64,000 nucleotides of DNA from Bacteroidia bacterium (GCA_030426955.1 JAUHXS010000007.1:62001-126000); one strand, 5' to 3'. Counted from the stretch's first letter, positions 18,998 through 28,673 are shown. Notes: generated from the sequence alone by a model not told the origin. Made by a program: numbers and translations.

Positions 18998-19861
18998 TTA
19001 ACTCAACCCTAGTCCCTCATCTCGATTTACAATATTCCGATAAGGATACGGGATTTCGATGCTTTCTTTATCAAACCGTTCTTTAATTGTTTCCAAAAGG
19101 TCACAGCCTAATACAAATGCGCTAGGAGGATCAACTGCCCAAGCCCAGGCACGAACTTTAATAAAGTATTCTCCCATTTCTAAAACTCTTACAGGAACTA
19201 GCGGCTCGCCATCTTTTATTTGCTCTGGAGTTCTATTGTCAATAAAGTTAGGATGCTTGGCTACCTCTTCTGCCATTATCGCTTTAGCTTTTTTGATATC
19301 ACTTTCGTAGCTGATACTCATTTCAACCCACTTGCATATTTTATCATCACTAAAGTTGGCGTTAATGATAATCTGATTGCTGATAATGGAATTAGGAATG
19401 ATGATTCTTCTGTTTTCGAAATTTTTGATGACAGTATGTCTCAGCGTGATGTCTTCAACAATACCAGTAAGATTATTGTCCTGTAACTGAAGCCGATCAT
19501 TAACTCTAAAAGGCTTAAACATCACGATAAAAATACCACTAATGACATTTGAAAGAGCCTGCTGAGAAGCAAAACCGATGGCAACAGCAGCAATACCAGC
19601 ACCAGCCAGCATGGACTTGGCAATGGTTTGTAATTTGGGAATGGAGTAAATTGCAAATCCAATACCTACGAGATAGATAGTTGCAGTGATAGCGTGTTTT
19701 AAAAACTTGTAGTTTGTCGGGTCATTGTTGATGTCTGCAGAAGACTTTTTGATAAACTTTGTGAAAAGCTTATTAAAAATGAGGGCACTAATAACTGTGA
19801 TGACAATGATAATAGGAGGAAGGGCAATATTAATGACTTCGGAGGGCAGCAAATCTTTCAT
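18998..19861 (-). CDS. Mechanosensitive channel, MscS family (short form 1)
   Basis: 287 residues, close to E. coli MscS. Three transmembrane segments: about 12-35, 58-78 and the pore helix AGAGIAAVAIGFASQQALSN. The beta domain follows (RPFRVNDRLQL; original text reads KPFRVNDRLQLQDNNLTGIV) and ends in a C-terminal alpha/beta domain. Starts 2 bp after the gene upstream, which encodes a related channel, so the pair is cotranscribed. The two are diverged, not a recent duplication. Role: emergency release of solutes on osmotic downshock. Confidence 0.9.
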   Translation of the reverse strand: MKDLLPSEVINIALPPIIIVITVISALIFNKLFTKFIKKSSADINNDPTNYKFLKHAITATIYLVGIGFAIYSIPKLQTIAKSMLAGAGIAAVAIGFASQQALSNVISGIFIVMFKPFRVNDRLQLQDNNLTGIVEDITLRHTVIKNFENRRIIIPNSIISNQIIINANFSDDKICKWVEMSISYESDIKKAKAIMAEEVAKHPNFIDNRTPEQIKDGEPLVPVRVLEMGEYFIKVRAWAWAVDPPSAFVLGCDLLETIKERFDKESIEIPYPYRNIVNRDEGLGLS

Positions 19862-19863
19862 CT

Positions 19864-20718
19864 CTATGCTTTTTCGTTAAAATTGATCTTGCTTGAAATC
19901 AAATGAAGGTCTCTTTGTGGGAAAGGAATTTGAACTTTATTATCTCTGAATTTTTGATCGATTGTAAACCTAAGGTCACTTTTAATGTCCTCTACTCCAA
20001 AGTTTTCTGTCGTCCAAAAATGTATTTCAAAGTCTAATGAAGATTCACCAAAATCAATAAACCTAACAATAGGCTTCTTCGTTTTAGATACTTTGTCTGT
20101 TTCTCCAACGCTTTCTGTCAGTAGTTTTTTTACCAATTGAACATCTGATCCGTAAGCAACTCCAACAGTCACTTTGAATCTAGTTTGTTCTTCAATATGA
20201 CTCCAGTTAATAACCATATCAGTAACAAACTTAGAGTTGGGTACAATCATAATAATATTGTCTCTAGTAACAATTTTAGAGGTTCTAATGCCAATGTGAG
20301 TAACTCTGCCAACGATATCACTTACCTCTACAATATCCCTTACCTGTATTGTGCCCTCAAATAATATTATGATTCCACAAACAAGATCATTAAAGGTTTG
20401 TTGCAGACCTAGACCAACTCCTACAAGCAGTGCGGCAGATCCAGCCAAAAGGATAGTAATTTCAATTCCGATGCTATTGAGTCCAATGATAATGGCAAAA
20501 GTCCAACACACGTACATCGCAATCTTGTATATTGAGTGTGAGCGACCATGATCGATTTTAAGCTGTTTCTTTTGCCTATTTAGAAACATTTTAAAAATGC
20601 TCAATATTATTTTTGCAATTACTAAGATTGCGATAAAAATAAATAGCTGAAAAACAGTTACTTGATACGTCTCAAAGTCGATAAGCTTATATTGCAGTAT
20701 GTTGTTTAATGCTTGCAT
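19864..20718 (-). CDS. Mechanosensitive channel, MscS family (short form 2)
   Basis: 284 residues. Transmembrane helices near 22-42, 65-85 and the pore helix (LLAGSAALLVGVGLGLQQTF). Beta domain with VEVSDIVGRVTHIG and IIMIVPNSKFVTDMVINW, typical MscS. First gene of a two-channel operon; a -7 element TATCTTTG lies 8 bp before the start, so the leader would be extremely short. A third, longer MscS protein is at 10565-11779. Confidence 0.9.
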   Translation of the reverse strand: MQALNNILQYKLIDFETYQVTVFQLFIFIAILVIAKIILSIFKMFLNRQKKQLKIDHGRSHSIYKIAMYVCWTFAIIIGLNSIGIEITILLAGSAALLVGVGLGLQQTFNDLVCGIIILFEGTIQVRDIVEVSDIVGRVTHIGIRTSKIVTRDNIIMIVPNSKFVTDMVINWSHIEEQTRFKVTVGVAYGSDVQLVKKLLTESVGETDKVSKTKKPIVRFIDFGESSLDFEIHFWTTENFGVEDIKSDLRFTIDQKFRDNKVQIPFPQRDLHLISSKINFNEKA

Positions 20719-20725
20719 TTGAGTT

Positions 20726-20733
20726 CAAAGATA
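20726..20733 (-). promoter_or_regulatory. -7 promoter element of the mscS pair
   Basis: Minus-strand TATCTTTG, an exact TAnnTTTG match, 7 bp ahead of the ATG at 20718. It separates the mscS pair from the RimK operon upstream, whose last gene stops at 20753. A -33 box is not clear. Confidence 0.45.
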
Positions 20734-20752
20734 AGAAATAGTTGTAGTGATG

Positions 20753-21697
20753 TTACTCGATACCAATATGAATTAAAGCATCACCTTGATTGACAACAGG
20801 CTGGTGGTTTACGGCAACAATATATCCGTCATGGCTCGATTTTACAGAGGTTTTGTATTCGCCATATGGATCGGTAATACTTCCAATAATGTCGCCTTTT
20901 TTGATCCTAGATCCATTTCTAATATCTGTTCTAAATAGTCCCGCACTTCTTGCCCGAATCCATAAGTCTTCGTTGATGATAATAGGCTTATTATCCGTAT
21001 TTTGAGCTTTGTCAATTACAGATAGAAAGCTTAGAACATTCATTGCTCCTCTAATAGCAGATTTGACTGCAAATTCTTGCAGGCGAAGTGCCTCGCCTCC
21101 CTCATAAACCAACATTACCTTTTTACTTTTGGTAAATTCTTTTCTCAAAGATTTATCTCTAAGCTTGGCATTCATTACAAAATGAGTTGCAAATACGCTT
21201 GCAAGTTCTTTTACTTTGGGGACGTCAAAACTGCATCTTATTTGAGGATAGTTGCTAATGCTGCCACCTCCAGTATGAAAGTCAATAGCATAATCTACAT
21301 GAGGAAATATTTCTTTCATAAAGCAGTAAGCGACTCTACTAGCTAATGAACCAGTCTTGCTTCCAGGAAAACTTCTGTTGACGTCTTTCCCGTCAGGTAC
21401 TTGTCTGGAAAAATGAAGGAATCCATAAACATTTAATAGTGGAATAGCAATAATGCTACCCTTTTTAGGCTTAAGCATTTTTTTGGCAATCATTTGTCGA
21501 ATAGCCTCGACACCATTAAGCTCATCGCCATGCATTCCTGCCATGAGTAAGACGGTCGGACCATCTTCTTCGCTTCTGAATATATTGACTGGAATGTCAA
21601 TAGGTGTTCGAGAAGGTAGGCTTGCAATGTTTAAGTTAACCTGCTTTGACTCACCAGGAGCGACATCAATTCCGCTAATGATTATTTGCTTAGGCAT
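20753..21697 (-). CDS. Succinylglutamate desuccinylase/aspartoacylase-family zinc hydrolase
   Basis: The open frame runs back to 21802, inside rimK; ATG 21697 ([16 protein letters not shown]) overlaps the rimK stop by 8 bp and is the better start, giving 314 residues. Zinc-binding motif [10 protein letters not shown] supplies His and Glu, and AIDFHTGGG the second His, as in AstE/AspA carboxypeptidase-like deacylases. The C-terminal ~70 residues ([18 protein letters not shown]) look like a biotinyl/lipoyl-type barrel, common in this subgroup. Its operon with rimK suggests it acts on a glutamylated product or amide, but the true substrate is unknown. Confidence 0.88.
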   Translation of the reverse strand: MPKQIIISGIDVAPGESKQVNLNIASLPSRTPIDIPVNIFRSEEDGPTVLLMAGMHGDELNGVEAIRQMIAKKMLKPKKGSIIAIPLLNVYGFLHFSRQVPDGKDVNRSFPGSKTGSLASRVAYCFMKEIFPHVDYAIDFHTGGGSISNYPQIRCSFDVPKVKELASVFATHFVMNAKLRDKSLRKEFTKSKKVMLVYEGGEALRLQEFAVKSAIRGAMNVLSFLSVIDKAQNTDNKPIIINEDLWIRARSAGLFRTDIRNGSRIKKGDIIGSITDPYGEYKTSVKSSHDGYIVAVNHQPVVNQGDALIHIGIE

Positions 21698-22616
21698 ATT
21701 TGGTGGTGCTTGCTTTTCTTTTTTTAGACTTGAGCTCTTGAGCTCCTTTTTCAACATAGCTGATGATCTTTCCTGCAATATCAACGCCAGTTGCTTTTTC
21801 AATTCCTTCCAAGCCAGGGGAGGAGTTTACTTCTAAGATTAGTGGACCTCTAGCTGATTGTAGCATGTCAACTCCTGCAATAGCTAATCCCATTACTTTG
21901 GCAGCATTTATTGCCGCTTCCTTTTCTGCCTTTGAGAGTTTTATTACGGTTCCTTGCCCCCCACGATGTAAGTTTGATCGAAACTCGCCTTCCTTACCTT
22001 GTCGCTTCATTGCTCCAACAACTTTGCCATCTACGACAAATGCTCGTATGTCAGCACCTCCTGCTTCTTTTATGAATTCTTGAATTAATATATTTGCTTC
22101 TAGACCAGAAAACGCTTCTACTACAGATTTAGCAGCTTTATTGGTTTCGGCCAATACAACTCCAAGGCCTTGAGTGCCTTCTAATAACTTAATGATCAAG
22201 GGTGCGCCGCCGACTAGTTTTATCATGCCTTCTACATCTTTGTCCCTTGGAAACTTAGCAAAAGCGGTTTTCGGAACACCTAAGCCGTTTTTAGCTAATA
22301 TTTGAGTGCTTCTCAGCTTATCCCTAGACCTGACTAAAGCAATGGATGAGGTTGTAGTAAAGGTATGAAGCATTTCGAACTGACGAACCACAGCATTGCC
22401 GAAGAAAGTAACCGATGCGCCTATTCTAGGGATAATAGCATCTAATTTTTCTAAAGGCTCGTCTTTATAATATACTTTGGGGTTTCCTTGCTCCATTAAG
22501 ATGAGGCATTTAGTATGGTCAATGATCCGTACAGTATGCTCTTTTTGTTGAGCAGCTTCTACTAATCTTTTTGTTGAGTAAAGTTCCGGTCCCCTCGATA
22601 AAACAGCAATATTCAT
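21690..22616 (-). CDS. rimK: RimK-type ATP-grasp glutamate ligase
   Basis: 308 residues, standard for RimK. In E. coli RimK adds glutamates to the C-terminus of ribosomal protein S6; relatives make other alpha-L-glutamyl bonds. Seen here: N-terminal [23 protein letters not shown]-grasp core with [15 protein letters not shown], and the metal-binding [19 protein letters not shown]. Second gene of a set with a zinc-protease-like protein and an AstE-like deacylase, a widely repeated trio. Whether S6 is the target here is inference. Confidence 0.93.
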   Translation of the reverse strand: MNIAVLSRGPELYSTKRLVEAAQQKEHTVRIIDHTKCLILMEQGNPKVYYKDEPLEKLDAIIPRIGASVTFFGNAVVRQFEMLHTFTTTSSIALVRSRDKLRSTQILAKNGLGVPKTAFAKFPRDKDVEGMIKLVGGAPLIIKLLEGTQGLGVVLAETNKAAKSVVEAFSGLEANILIQEFIKEAGGADIRAFVVDGKVVGAMKRQGKEGEFRSNLHRGGQGTVIKLSKAEKEAAINAAKVMGLAIAGVDMLQSARGPLILEVNSSPGLEGIEKATGVDIAGKIISYVEKGAQELKSKKRKASTTKYA

Positions 22617-22630
22617 CTTTTTTTGTTTAG

Positions 22631-23083
22631 TTATACAGAATTTGTTTTTTCTTGCAATAAAAATTCATTTGATACGTCAACAATATAACGATTGCGTAAC
22701 AACTTCCGGCCTAAAAGCACTGGATATTTCATGTCATTTCTATTCGTTAACGTAAATTCTGCATTAAATTTCTTATCTCCTAGCTGCACTTCTGTCGTTA
22801 TCTTAAATCTTTCTTCAACCTGACCAGAAGAGCTTTTTACTGAAGCCCTTTCGTAATGTTCGAATAGAAATTCTTTATCAGAATATTCGGGATGATCTGG
22901 GTCTAATAGATAAAAAGACAATATTTTTTCACCCTCTTGTTCTTTAAGCCCTATATCGTGGCAATGAAGAGATGATGTGTACGCCCCCGTATCTATTTTA
23001 GCCTCGATTTTTTGTAATTCAAGCTTCGTAAAGGAGATCAATTCTTTTCTGCCTATGGTAATCAGTTTACCGTTCATAATCAA
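22631..23083 (-). CDS. RimK-associated retropepsin-like 'zinc protease' family protein
   Basis: 150 residues. Central motif [16 protein letters not shown] has the D-T-G-A turn of retropepsin-like aspartic proteases; the C-terminus is [19 protein letters not shown]. This matches the family named 'ATP-dependent zinc protease' (PF05618), also called RimB in Pseudomonas, routinely next to rimK. The sequence shows an aspartic-protease-like turn and no HExxH, so the 'zinc' name is doubtful. Met1 or Met3 could start. It is 14 bp before rimK and 34 bp after hemW, probably in one transcript. Confidence 0.88.
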   Translation of the reverse strand: MIMNGKLITIGRKELISFTKLELQKIEAKIDTGAYTSSLHCHDIGLKEQEGEKILSFYLLDPDHPEYSDKEFLFEHYERASVKSSSGQVEERFKITTEVQLGDKKFNAEFTLTNRNDMKYPVLLGRKLLRNRYIVDVSNEFLLQEKTNSV

Positions 23084-23117
23084 ATTTCAACTTTGATAAA
23101 CTAAGGTCAATATACGT

Positions 23118-24233
23118 TTAACTTATAAATAAATCACTAATAATGATATCTGCAATTTGTTTTCCTTTAGATGAAAGGTATAAAGTTTCGTCTTTTAATT
23201 CTATATGATTTGATTTTATATAATTTGATACTTCATTGCTTAAGTGTTTTTTTTCTGAATGGGTGCATTTACGTATATCAAATCCCCATTTAGTTCTTAA
23301 TCCTGTCATTAAACGCTCATTAAACTTGTCTTTTTTTGATAATTTTTCTAACTCAAACGACATACTCCCTGAAGTGATTGACCGAATATATTTAGCATTA
23401 TTCGACACATTCCATTGTCTAGAATCTCCATTAAAAGAATGAGCAGATGGACCAACCCCTAGATATTTTTTGCCTTTCCAATAATTAGTATTATGTTTTG
23501 CATACCTTTCAGGTAAGCAAAAGTTGGATATTTCATAATGATCATAACCTTTTGATTGCATCAACTGCATCAGGAGTTCAAATTGCCGAGCACTTTGCGT
23601 TTCATCAACGGCAAGTGTTTGCTTTTGAAGAATTTGCTTTTCCAAAGGCGTTTTAGGTTCTACCGTTAGGTTGTAACATGAAATATGTGGAATCTTGAGC
23701 CCAAATAGCGTTTGCAAGTTTTCTTCAAAGGAATGGTCAGATAAAGTTGGAGTGCCAAAAATCAAATCAACAGAAATATTTTCAAACCCTACTTCAAGAG
23801 AATTCTTTAGGGAGCGAAGGGCTTGTTCTGCATTATGAGAACGATTCATATATTTTAAGTCGAGCTCATTAAAAGATTGCACACCAATGCTCAAACGATT
23901 GATCCCAGACCCTTTAAGCACTTTTAATTTGTCTTTGTTTAAGTCATCTGGATTAGCCTCTAGAGTAATTTCGGAATGACGCTCTACCTTATGATATTTA
24001 TTAATAGCGTCTAAAATGATTGAAATTTCTCGCCCTGCTAACAAAGAAGGAGTGCCACCTCCAAAATAAATTGATTCAATAGTCTCACCTTTTAGATAAT
24101 CTTTCTGAAGTTCAATTTCCTGTAATAATGCGGTTATAAAATCGTTTTTATACCTTAGGGAAGTTGAAAAGTGAAAGTTGCAATAATGGCACGCTTGTTT
24201 GCAAAATGGGATATGAATGTAAATGCCTGCCAT
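23118..24233 (-). CDS. hemW: HemW-like radical SAM protein (heme chaperone)
   Basis: The frame runs back to 24305, but ATG 24233 gives the canonical MAGIYIHIPFCKQACHYCNF start, so 371 residues. Cys11, Cys15 and Cys18 form the CxxxCxxC [4Fe-4S] site. YFGGGTPSLL and VDLIFGTP follow, as in HemW. Members were once called oxygen-independent coproporphyrinogen oxidase; HemW is a heme carrier and lacks HemN's activity. Only 13 bp separate this start from the divergent Omp85 gene, so promoters must sit inside the coding regions. hemD lies 2.7 kb away on the other strand. Confidence 0.93.
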   Translation of the reverse strand: MAGIYIHIPFCKQACHYCNFHFSTSLRYKNDFITALLQEIELQKDYLKGETIESIYFGGGTPSLLAGREISIILDAINKYHKVERHSEITLEANPDDLNKDKLKVLKGSGINRLSIGVQSFNELDLKYMNRSHNAEQALRSLKNSLEVGFENISVDLIFGTPTLSDHSFEENLQTLFGLKIPHISCYNLTVEPKTPLEKQILQKQTLAVDETQSARQFELLMQLMQSKGYDHYEISNFCLPERYAKHNTNYWKGKKYLGVGPSAHSFNGDSRQWNVSNNAKYIRSITSGSMSFELEKLSKKDKFNERLMTGLRTKWGFDIRKCTHSEKKHLSNEVSNYIKSNHIELKDETLYLSSKGKQIADIIISDLFIS

Positions 24234-24246
24234 AGTCTGAGATGTG

Positions 24247-26034
24247 ATGCAAATTAAATTAAAAAAAATAGCATTGTTATTGCTGCTAGTAAATTTGCTT
24301 TGCATACCAGCAGAATTATTAGCTCAAAAGGACTATTTACTTGACGTTAAGGTCGGAAATGAAGAGTCGAGTTTATTTAAATATGAGCAAAAGCATAGAG
24401 ATTCAATAAGCGCTAGGCAAGAGTTGAAGACTATTCTCAACAAGCTATATTCACTTGGATATGTCGAAACTTCAATAGCAGAAGAGTCCTTTGATAGCTT
24501 GCAAGGTTCTGTAGAACTTAGTTTTGGAAAGCAGTATGAGTGGTCTGACCTACAAATAGATGAGGCAGATGTGGCGATTTTAGGAGAAACAAGTTATCAA
24601 AATAAATTCTTTGAAGATGAACAGTTTAGCTTTGCCTCGATAAGAAAAGTGCAAGAAGAAATACTGACTTACCTTGAAAACAATGGTTATCCTTTTGCTT
24701 CGACAGCGCTAGATGCTATTAAAATCGAAAAGGGTCGTGTTAGTGCAAAGCTAAAGATTGATAAAAACAAGTTAATGTTCTTCGATAGTTTAAATCTTGT
24801 TGGAGATGCAAATATTTCACATCAATATATTAAAAACTATTTAGGCATTAAGAAAGGGCAACTATATAATGAAGCTTTGATAAGAAAGATTACGCCTAGG
24901 CTAGATCAACTTCCTTTCCTGTCTAGCGAAAAGCCTTTCAATATATACTTCATTGAAGACAAAGCTCAAGTAAACCTATTTTTAAATGACAAGAAAGCGA
25001 GTCGGTTCGATTTTCTGATTGGCTTTTTACCCAATAGTAATGAAGAGGGAAAGCTACTTGTAACAGGTCAGGCTGATTTGAATTTAGTCAATACATTTGG
25101 AAGAGGGACCAATTTTGAACTAACTTGGGAAAGACTAAAAACAAGTACACAAAACCTTAGGACACGATTTAAATATCCGTATCTCTTATCAAGTCCATTA
25201 GGCATTGACGTTGGATTAGAGATATATAGAAGAGATTCCACATTTTTTGATTTAATCACCGATGTTGGGATGCAGTATCTCTTTGTAGGAGGCAATTATG
25301 TGAAAGCGTTTTTCGAGAACAAAAGGTCTTCATTACTTACAATAGATACAGCAGCCATAATCGCGTCGAAAACGTTGCCTTCAAATATTGATATGAGTTA
25401 TAAAAAATACGGACTAGAATATTTTTATCAGCAGCTTGATTATAATCTCAATCCCACAAAAGGGTATTCATTATTCCTAAAAGGTGGCGTGGGAAGTAAG
25501 CGCGTTTTTAAAAATAGTGTCATCGCCAATTTAGAAGACCCGTTAGATCCAGAATTTAGCTATGTGGGGTTATATGACTCTCTTCAAACTAGATTTGTGC
25601 AATATACCTTAGAGACGAGAGCCAACATATACTTAAAGCTATTTGACAACGCCATTGTAAACCTCGGCTTCAAGGGAGGAGCGGTTTTTGCTGACGAGAT
25701 ATTTACTAATGAGGTATATAGAATAGGAGGGCAAAAAACTTTGAGGGGTTTTAATGAACAATCGGTTTTTGCTACGAGTTATGCTATTTCAACAGTCGAA
25801 TATAGATATCTCCTAGATAGAAGCTCGTATTTATTTTTATTTTCAGATATAGGGTATGTAGAAAATGTCAGTTTGAACGTGCCGACTTATAATACACCAA
25901 TAGGTTTTGGAGTTGGTTTGGCTTTTAATACTAGCGCTGGCTTTTTTAATGTAAGTTATGCTTATGGAAGTTTCAATGGCCCAGTTGACTTTAGAGCTGC
26001 AAAGGTACATTTTGGCTATACAAATTATTTCTAA
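24247..26034 (+). CDS. Omp85-superfamily outer-membrane protein with POTRA domains (TamA/BamA-like)
   Basis: 595 residues from ATG 24247; a GTG just before (24244) is less likely. Signal peptide MQIKLKKIALLLLLVNLLCI ending near LLAQ. Residues ~25-250 hold two or three POTRA-like modules, with DSLNLVGDANISHQYIKNYL as a clear POTRA start. The C-terminal barrel has the L6-loop motif GGQKTLRGFNEQS and ends in Phe (YTNYF), the usual Omp85 C-terminal signal. It is much shorter than BamA (~800-900), so more TamA-like or a dedicated transporter. Client unknown. Followed 38 bp later by DUF4271. Confidence 0.87.
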   Translation: MQIKLKKIALLLLLVNLLCIPAELLAQKDYLLDVKVGNEESSLFKYEQKHRDSISARQELKTILNKLYSLGYVETSIAEESFDSLQGSVELSFGKQYEWSDLQIDEADVAILGETSYQNKFFEDEQFSFASIRKVQEEILTYLENNGYPFASTALDAIKIEKGRVSAKLKIDKNKLMFFDSLNLVGDANISHQYIKNYLGIKKGQLYNEALIRKITPRLDQLPFLSSEKPFNIYFIEDKAQVNLFLNDKKASRFDFLIGFLPNSNEEGKLLVTGQADLNLVNTFGRGTNFELTWERLKTSTQNLRTRFKYPYLLSSPLGIDVGLEIYRRDSTFFDLITDVGMQYLFVGGNYVKAFFENKRSSLLTIDTAAIIASKTLPSNIDMSYKKYGLEYFYQQLDYNLNPTKGYSLFLKGGVGSKRVFKNSVIANLEDPLDPEFSYVGLYDSLQTRFVQYTLETRANIYLKLFDNAIVNLGFKGGAVFADEIFTNEVYRIGGQKTLRGFNEQSVFATSYAISTVEYRYLLDRSSYLFLFSDIGYVENVSLNVPTYNTPIGFGVGLAFNTSAGFFNVSYAYGSFNGPVDFRAAKVHFGYTNYF

Positions 26035-26072
26035 CTTTGTAAGTGGCTGGCATTACTTAAACCTTTATTCCC

Positions 26073-26900
26073 GTGGCAATTAATAAAGTTCTAATTTTAA
26101 GCTTATTGTTTATTTATTCGCTTGTTGCATATGCAAGCCCTGATGCCAAGGAGCAAGACAGTATCATTTTTAAGCAACATTCTATTTATAAACCAATTTT
26201 TCAGATACCATCTAATAGTGACCAACCAGTCAAGTATGATATTCAGCAGGTAAGAAATGGTGAAAGTGCTTATCCAGATTGGTTTAAGGTTTACTTATAC
26301 GCCTTACTATTAATTTTAGCAACAACGTTTGTTGCTTTTAGGAAAGATATTGTTGATATTTTAGAAGCATACTCCAATCTAAATATGGTAAAGCAATTAT
26401 CTAGAGATCAGGAGCTGAGTCTTCCATTATCAGCAATTCTACTAAATAGTTGCTTTGTCTTGGGACTTGCAGCATTCATATATGTAGCTGCTATAAGGTC
26501 AGGATATGGAGATAGCAGTTTTTATTCGCTAATAATAAATACAGTTTTATTAGCACTTATTTTTGCATTTAAATATTTGATATTGAATTTTTTGTCTAAA
26601 ATTCTATCCTCAAAGGAGCTAAGCCATTATAATTTTAATTTTTTTATTCAAAATAAGGTATTAGCAATGATGCTAGTTCCTGCTTCCTTTGGAATTGCCT
26701 TTGGAAGTTTTAGCAATGCTTTTCTCTGGATTTCATATGTATTACTGACAATTCATATCCTATACAGCATAGTTGCAAGCATTCGTTTAAGCGGTAAAGT
26801 CATTTTTTTTCATTCATTTCATTTTTTTATTTATATTTGCACCCTCGAAATTGCGCCAGCAATGTTTATTATAAAGATATTCAAGGGGTTATTAGCTTAA
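26073..26900 (+). CDS. DUF4271 membrane protein
   Basis: 275 residues from a GTG start. N-terminal signal-like segment (VLILSLLFIYSLVAYAS) and five or six further hydrophobic helices from residue 70 on. The tail HSFHFFIYICTLEIAPAMF is typical of DUF4271. Restricted to Bacteroidota, and normally next to uroporphyrinogen-III synthase, as here (16 bp gap). Function unknown; heme-pathway involvement is only suggested by neighbourhood. No ATG fits as well. Confidence 0.8.
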   Translation: MAINKVLILSLLFIYSLVAYASPDAKEQDSIIFKQHSIYKPIFQIPSNSDQPVKYDIQQVRNGESAYPDWFKVYLYALLLILATTFVAFRKDIVDILEAYSNLNMVKQLSRDQELSLPLSAILLNSCFVLGLAAFIYVAAIRSGYGDSSFYSLIINTVLLALIFAFKYLILNFLSKILSSKELSHYNFNFFIQNKVLAMMLVPASFGIAFGSFSNAFLWISYVLLTIHILYSIVASIRLSGKVIFFHSFHFFIYICTLEIAPAMFIIKIFKGLLA

Positions 26901-26916
26901 ATTAATATTTGTATAG

Positions 26917-27666
26917 TTGAATAGAGTAGAATCAATACTGATCTCTCAGCCCAAGCCTGAGTCAAACAAATCACCTTATTTTGATCTAGAGAAAAAGTAC
27001 GGAATAAAAGTAGATTTTAGACCATTCATTCATGTCGAAGAAGTAAGGGCAAAAGAATTTCGACGAGAGAAGATTAAAATCGAAGAACATAATTCAATCA
27101 TTTTTACAAGCAGAAATTCTATTGAACATTTCTTTAGGATTTGCAACGAAATGAGAATAAAGATGTCTGCCGAAACCAAGTATTTCTGTACTTCAGAAGC
27201 GATAGCACTATACTTGCAAAAGTTTATTCAATACCGTAAAAGAAAGGTATTCTTTGGAACAGGCAAATCAAAAAGCTTGATGGATATTTTATCAAAACAT
27301 AAAGATGCTAATAGGTTTCTTTTACCCTGTACAGATATTCACAAGGAAGATATACCAGAATTTTTAGATAAGAATGATTTTAATTATTCAAAGGCAGTTC
27401 TGTATCGGACCGTTTGTAGTGACCTGTCAGACTTAGAAGATATAACTTACGATATGATTGTTTTCTTTAGTCCCTCAGGTGTAAAGTCGCTTTTTCAAAA
27501 CTTTCCTGAGTTTAAGCAAAACAATACTAGAATTGCTGCTTTTGGGCCAACTACTTCAAAAGCAGTTGTTGATTCAGATCTAAGATTGGACCTAAAGGCA
27601 CCAATTCCAAAGGCACCTTCTATGACAATGTCCATTGAGCAATACCTAAAGAAGTCTAACAATTAG
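26917..27666 (+). CDS. hemD: Uroporphyrinogen-III synthase
   Basis: 249 residues from a TTG start. An in-frame TAG directly precedes the TTG, and the next ATG is far inside the conserved SILISQPKPESNKSPYFDLE block, so TTG is the only workable start. The protein cyclises hydroxymethylbilane to uroporphyrinogen III in heme synthesis. SILISQPKP and IIFTSRNSIEHFF near the N-terminus and FFSPSGVKSLF in the C-terminal lobe match the Bacteroidota form. The rare start may keep expression low relative to DUF4271. porP follows by 44 bp. Confidence 0.9.
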   Translation: MNRVESILISQPKPESNKSPYFDLEKKYGIKVDFRPFIHVEEVRAKEFRREKIKIEEHNSIIFTSRNSIEHFFRICNEMRIKMSAETKYFCTSEAIALYLQKFIQYRKRKVFFGTGKSKSLMDILSKHKDANRFLLPCTDIHKEDIPEFLDKNDFNYSKAVLYRTVCSDLSDLEDITYDMIVFFSPSGVKSLFQNFPEFKQNNTRIAAFGPTTSKAVVDSDLRLDLKAPIPKAPSMTMSIEQYLKKSNN

Positions 27667-27710
27667 TTTCTTTTAAAGGTAATAAATTGCTATTTTCATA
27701 GTTATAATCT

Positions 27711-28673
27711 ATGATGCGCCATCGTTTAGCAATATATTTTATTTTAATATTAGGAATTTTCTTTGTTGCGTGTTTTAGTGGTAATGCACAAACATCGAGT
27801 AACTATAGTCAATACTACCTGAATAGACAAGCCTTTAATCCTGGGGCAGTGGGATTTGAAGAATACTTAACAGCAAGTTTATTGCTTAGAGATCAGTGGC
27901 TAACAATAGAGGGGGAGCCAGTACTTCAAAATTTGAACATAAGTAGTCCTGTGAAAATTGCACGAGGAGGAGTGGGATTGCAACTTCAGAATGAGTACTC
28001 AGGTGCCTATAAAACAACAGCCCTTTCATTTAGCTATGCCTATAAGAAAGGACTATCTTGGGGAAGTATATCGCTTGGTTTTAGTGCAGGAGTGGTTCAA
28101 AAAGTAATTGAAGGAGCAAAGTTAAGAGCACCTGAAGGTATATATGAATCTGGCATTAATCATAATGACCCTAATATACCAATTGGTTCAGAGAGAGCGT
28201 TGATTCCTGATTTTGGAGTCGGACTATTTGTTCAGAAAGAGGATTTACAGATAGGGTTGTCACTTAAAAATGCATTGCAAAGTAAGGTGTCGCTAAATAC
28301 AGTAGAGATAAATACTAAGCCTGAGATCTATGGAGAAATAAGATATATATATCAAGTAGCAAGTGAAGTAGCAATTTATCCAGGTATCCTTGTGAAGACC
28401 GATGGTATAAAATCTCAGTACGACGTGAATGCCATAGCAGAAGTTCAGAAGAACTTTTATGGAGGGCTAAGTATAAGAGGTGTGCTGGGCAATAAAAGAG
28501 ATGCTGTTGCCGTTATAACAGGAGTGAAGCTTAATAATAAACTATATATAGGATATGCCTATGATATTGGGATATCAAAACTAAGAAGCTATAACGGAGG
28601 CTCACATGAATTAGTCATAAGCTATAGAATGGATTTCGATGGCATTAGTTCACCATCTCCAAGATTTCTGTAA
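27711..28673 (+). CDS. porP: Type IX secretion system outer-membrane protein PorP/SprF family
   Basis: 320 residues. Signal peptide ending near GNAQ. Starts YSQYYLNRQAFNPGAVGF, the conserved opening of PorP/SprF proteins, and continues as a barrel with alternating Gly/aromatic strands to ISYRMDF. PorP-type proteins link the PorK/N ring or the outer translocon to the barrel. Placed directly ahead of gldKLMN. The 159-bp gap with a strong promoter suggests gldK has its own start, though readthrough from porP is likely. Met1 and Met2 are alternative starts. Confidence 0.9.
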   Translation: MMRHRLAIYFILILGIFFVACFSGNAQTSSNYSQYYLNRQAFNPGAVGFEEYLTASLLLRDQWLTIEGEPVLQNLNISSPVKIARGGVGLQLQNEYSGAYKTTALSFSYAYKKGLSWGSISLGFSAGVVQKVIEGAKLRAPEGIYESGINHNDPNIPIGSERALIPDFGVGLFVQKEDLQIGLSLKNALQSKVSLNTVEINTKPEIYGEIRYIYQVASEVAIYPGILVKTDGIKSQYDVNAIAEVQKNFYGGLSIRGVLGNKRDAVAVITGVKLNNKLYIGYAYDIGISKLRSYNGGSHELVISYRMDFDGISSPSPRFL

